Of a stretch of 51,319 bases of DNA, positions 49,969-51,319 are shown in pieces. Each line of letters begins with the position of its first letter. Positions within the stretch are counted from its first letter, which is position 1. Under the pieces are notes generated by a model. That model worked only from the letters and a program-made list of their open reading frames with translations. It was not told the DNA's origin and searched no databases. A program made the position numbers and the translations under genes. The DNA is from Eggerthellales bacterium (GTDB lineage: Bacteria > Actinomycetota > Coriobacteriia > Coriobacteriales > Eggerthellaceae), in NCBI GenBank assembly GCA_029101185.1, contig JAQXQN010000050.1, positions 1-51,319 on the forward strand. Reading direction: 5' to 3'.

Positions 49969-51104
49969 CGTGCTGCTCCTGTCTCGGGAACCGTCAGGAG
50001 GGGTACGCCATCCCGCTCCTGCTTGTGCAACACCCACAGTAGCACGACCGCCGTCACCGTGAGAGCGCAACCACCTGCCAGTCCGGTGATGCCCGGCCCC
50101 ACAAAGGGGTTACCGCCGCTAACGGAGAACAGCATCGCCGCCGCACCGAATCCGTTAAACGCCCCATGACCGATGGCCGCCGCCAGGCAACTTCCCGTCC
50201 GAAGAGTCACGAAGCCGAGCAGTACGCCCGCACAGGTGCAAAACAGGCACATTGCGGCAATCCCTAACCAGGGCCACCCGGGATACCCCACGCCGAAATT
50301 GTGGCCAAGCACCGTCATGGGCGCATGCCACACACCCCAGATTACACCCGTAATCAGCAGCGTAGGCACGACCCTGAAACGACCCAACAGCTTCGGGAGC
50401 AGATAACCCCGCCAACCCCACTCCTCACCAAAGCAGGTGAGCAAATTGATGACCGGCGCCAGCAAAGCGCCCAGGACAAGCTGGCCTATGACCACTCCCG
50501 TGTACGCCTGGTCGGACAGTTCTCCCCCGACCGCCTGCTGATACTGAACCACCATGGCCTCATGGGTTGCCGATTCAAAGAACCCCAGGTCAGATGGGAA
50601 TATTACGAAGTACACCACGCCGCCGACCATGATAAGGATCGACGGCAGAAACCAGGCCACCACCCACCACTTCCATGTCTTGGCGAAGTGTACTGGCCTG
50701 ATCATGGAGTGGGCAAACCCCTCCTTAGTCAAGATACGGGTGAACACCACGCCAATGGCGGGAAAGAACATGGCTGGAGCCAGAAGCATGGATGCGGACG
50801 ACGACAAAGCTGTGGCGCCGGATCCGAAAGGCCCGTTTCCAGATAAGGTTGCCTGTAGGTCAAACCCTGCGGCAGGGTACACCACCAAGAAGCAATATCC
50901 CCAGGTCAAAACAAAAGTGATAACCAGATACATGAGGATTCTGATACGGGACTTGTCCTGAAGAGCTCCTTCGGATTGAGGCATGTTCGTAGGCTGAGGG
51001 GCGCTCGTGGATTGCGAGGCGCGTGCGGGCTGAAGGCCGCCCGCTGGATAGGTGGACTCCTCGTCCCCTCTGGGAACTACCTGGTACTGCCGCGTTTGTT
51101 TCAT
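49965..51104 (-). CDS. CPBP-family intramembrane metalloprotease
   Basis: 379 residues with an unstructured N-terminal stretch (1-50) and about eight helices. The catalytic motifs of the CAAX protease/bacteriocin-processing family are present: EEWGWRGYLLP (tandem Glu and Arg), WGVWHAPM (His) and IGHGAFN (His, Asn). Such proteases often give self-immunity or modify membrane proteins. GGAGG lies four bases before the ATG at 51104; longer in-frame starts overlap the promoter. First gene of a three-gene operon with GntR and the DUF5808 protein. Confidence 0.9.
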   Translation of the reverse strand: MKQTRQYQVVPRGDEESTYPAGGLQPARASQSTSAPQPTNMPQSEGALQDKSRIRILMYLVITFVLTWGYCFLVVYPAAGFDLQATLSGNGPFGSGATALSSSASMLLAPAMFFPAIGVVFTRILTKEGFAHSMIRPVHFAKTWKWWVVAWFLPSILIMVGGVVYFVIFPSDLGFFESATHEAMVVQYQQAVGGELSDQAYTGVVIGQLVLGALLAPVINLLTCFGEEWGWRGYLLPKLLGRFRVVPTLLITGVIWGVWHAPMTVLGHNFGVGYPGWPWLGIAAMCLFCTCAGVLLGFVTLRTGSCLAAAIGHGAFNGFGAAAMLFSVSGGNPFVGPGITGLAGGCALTVTAVVLLWVLHKQERDGVPLLTVPETGAAR

Positions 51105-51152
51105 TGCTCCTCCAATCCCTATTTCACATAGTTCTGTTCTATCTGTTCTAGT

Positions 51153-51188
51153 TGTTATAGATATACTATTACAGATGGAACATGTCAA
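51153..51188 (-). promoter_or_regulatory. Promoter and GntR-like operator of the CPBP operon
   Basis: Minus strand TTGACA (51183-51188), 17-bp spacer, TATATC (51160-51165). A 21-bp palindrome of the form TGT-n-ATAG-TATAT-CTAT-n-ACA (51153-51173, one mismatched pair) covers the -10 box, the expected place for autorepression by the YtrA-type regulator in the operon. Confidence 0.75.
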
Positions 51189-51319
51189 GACGGAGAGGCT
51201 TGGAAAGCTGCTGTTCCGTGAATTGGCGGCTTATTCCTTGACAGTCCACTTCATCATGCACTCTGGCATTTCATCCCGCCACATCCCCATTCTTTACGCT
51301 GTGTCTCGCTTCATTCTGG

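Noticed and set aside
51176-51319. Plus-strand frame open to the right edge (MEHVKTERLGK...)
   Set aside because: It starts inside the CPBP promoter without a ribosome site. It could be a real partial gene, but only 48 codons are visible.

Overview
The window is about 51 kb of GC-rich, tightly packed chromosomal DNA from an actinobacterial lineage, most likely class Coriobacteriia. That placement is inferred from gene content: a fused HisZ-HisG, a fused CydDC, yebC next to ruvCAB, a DUF4428/SPFH zinc-ribbon pair and a two-gene iscS-iscU cluster. No rRNA, tRNA, complete prophage, IS element or CRISPR array was seen.

Layout. Positions 1-5.7 kb hold a minus-strand histidine operon read hisZG-hisD-hisC-hisB-hisH (hisH runs off the window), with a palindromic operator candidate at its head. 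5.7-9.1 kb carries envelope and uptake genes: an anchored hypothetical, a 46-residue membrane protein, a family-3 solute-binding lipoprotein and PnuC. 9.2-12.3 kb has queA and queH for queuosine, a HAD hydrolase and a cold-shock protein. 12.7-17.7 kb is ruvC-ruvA-ruvB with an SOS box, a flippase-like membrane protein and yebC. 17.8-21.8 kb encodes a heterodimeric ABC exporter. 22.1-24.3 kb is the DUF4428 and SPFH pair. 25.1-29.8 kb is a LuxR response regulator, a soluble histidine kinase and a multi-TM partner, divergent from a voltage-gated cation channel. 30.7-34.7 kb is a gene-poor, lower-GC accessory island with an XRE/membrane-protein pair and a DUF559-like protein. 34.9-37.5 kb is a TetR-ABC exporter operon with a near-perfect palindromic operator. 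37.7-39.6 kb is iscS-iscU. 39.7-45.4 kb holds a MerR-like regulator and CydDC, divergent from cydAB (45.7-48.2 kb). 48.3-51.1 kb is a CPBP protease-GntR-DUF5808 operon.

Two genome-level signals stand out. First, the octamer ACGCTTCG (extended GGACGCTTCGMC) occurs about 33 times on both strands, against about 1.6 expected, in intergenic DNA and in linker or otherwise tolerant coding positions. This pattern resembles DNA-uptake sequences and no such system is known to me in this group. Second, five intergenic loci carry a core AACGTGCAA(T/A)(T/C)C, mostly repeated every 40-42 bp (about four helical turns). In addition, short tandem repeat arrays start in or touch the stop codons of several genes, and in-frame repeat insertions occur in protein linkers.

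All calls are from reading the sequence; no database search was run. Coordinates of promoters, operators and repeats are read by eye.
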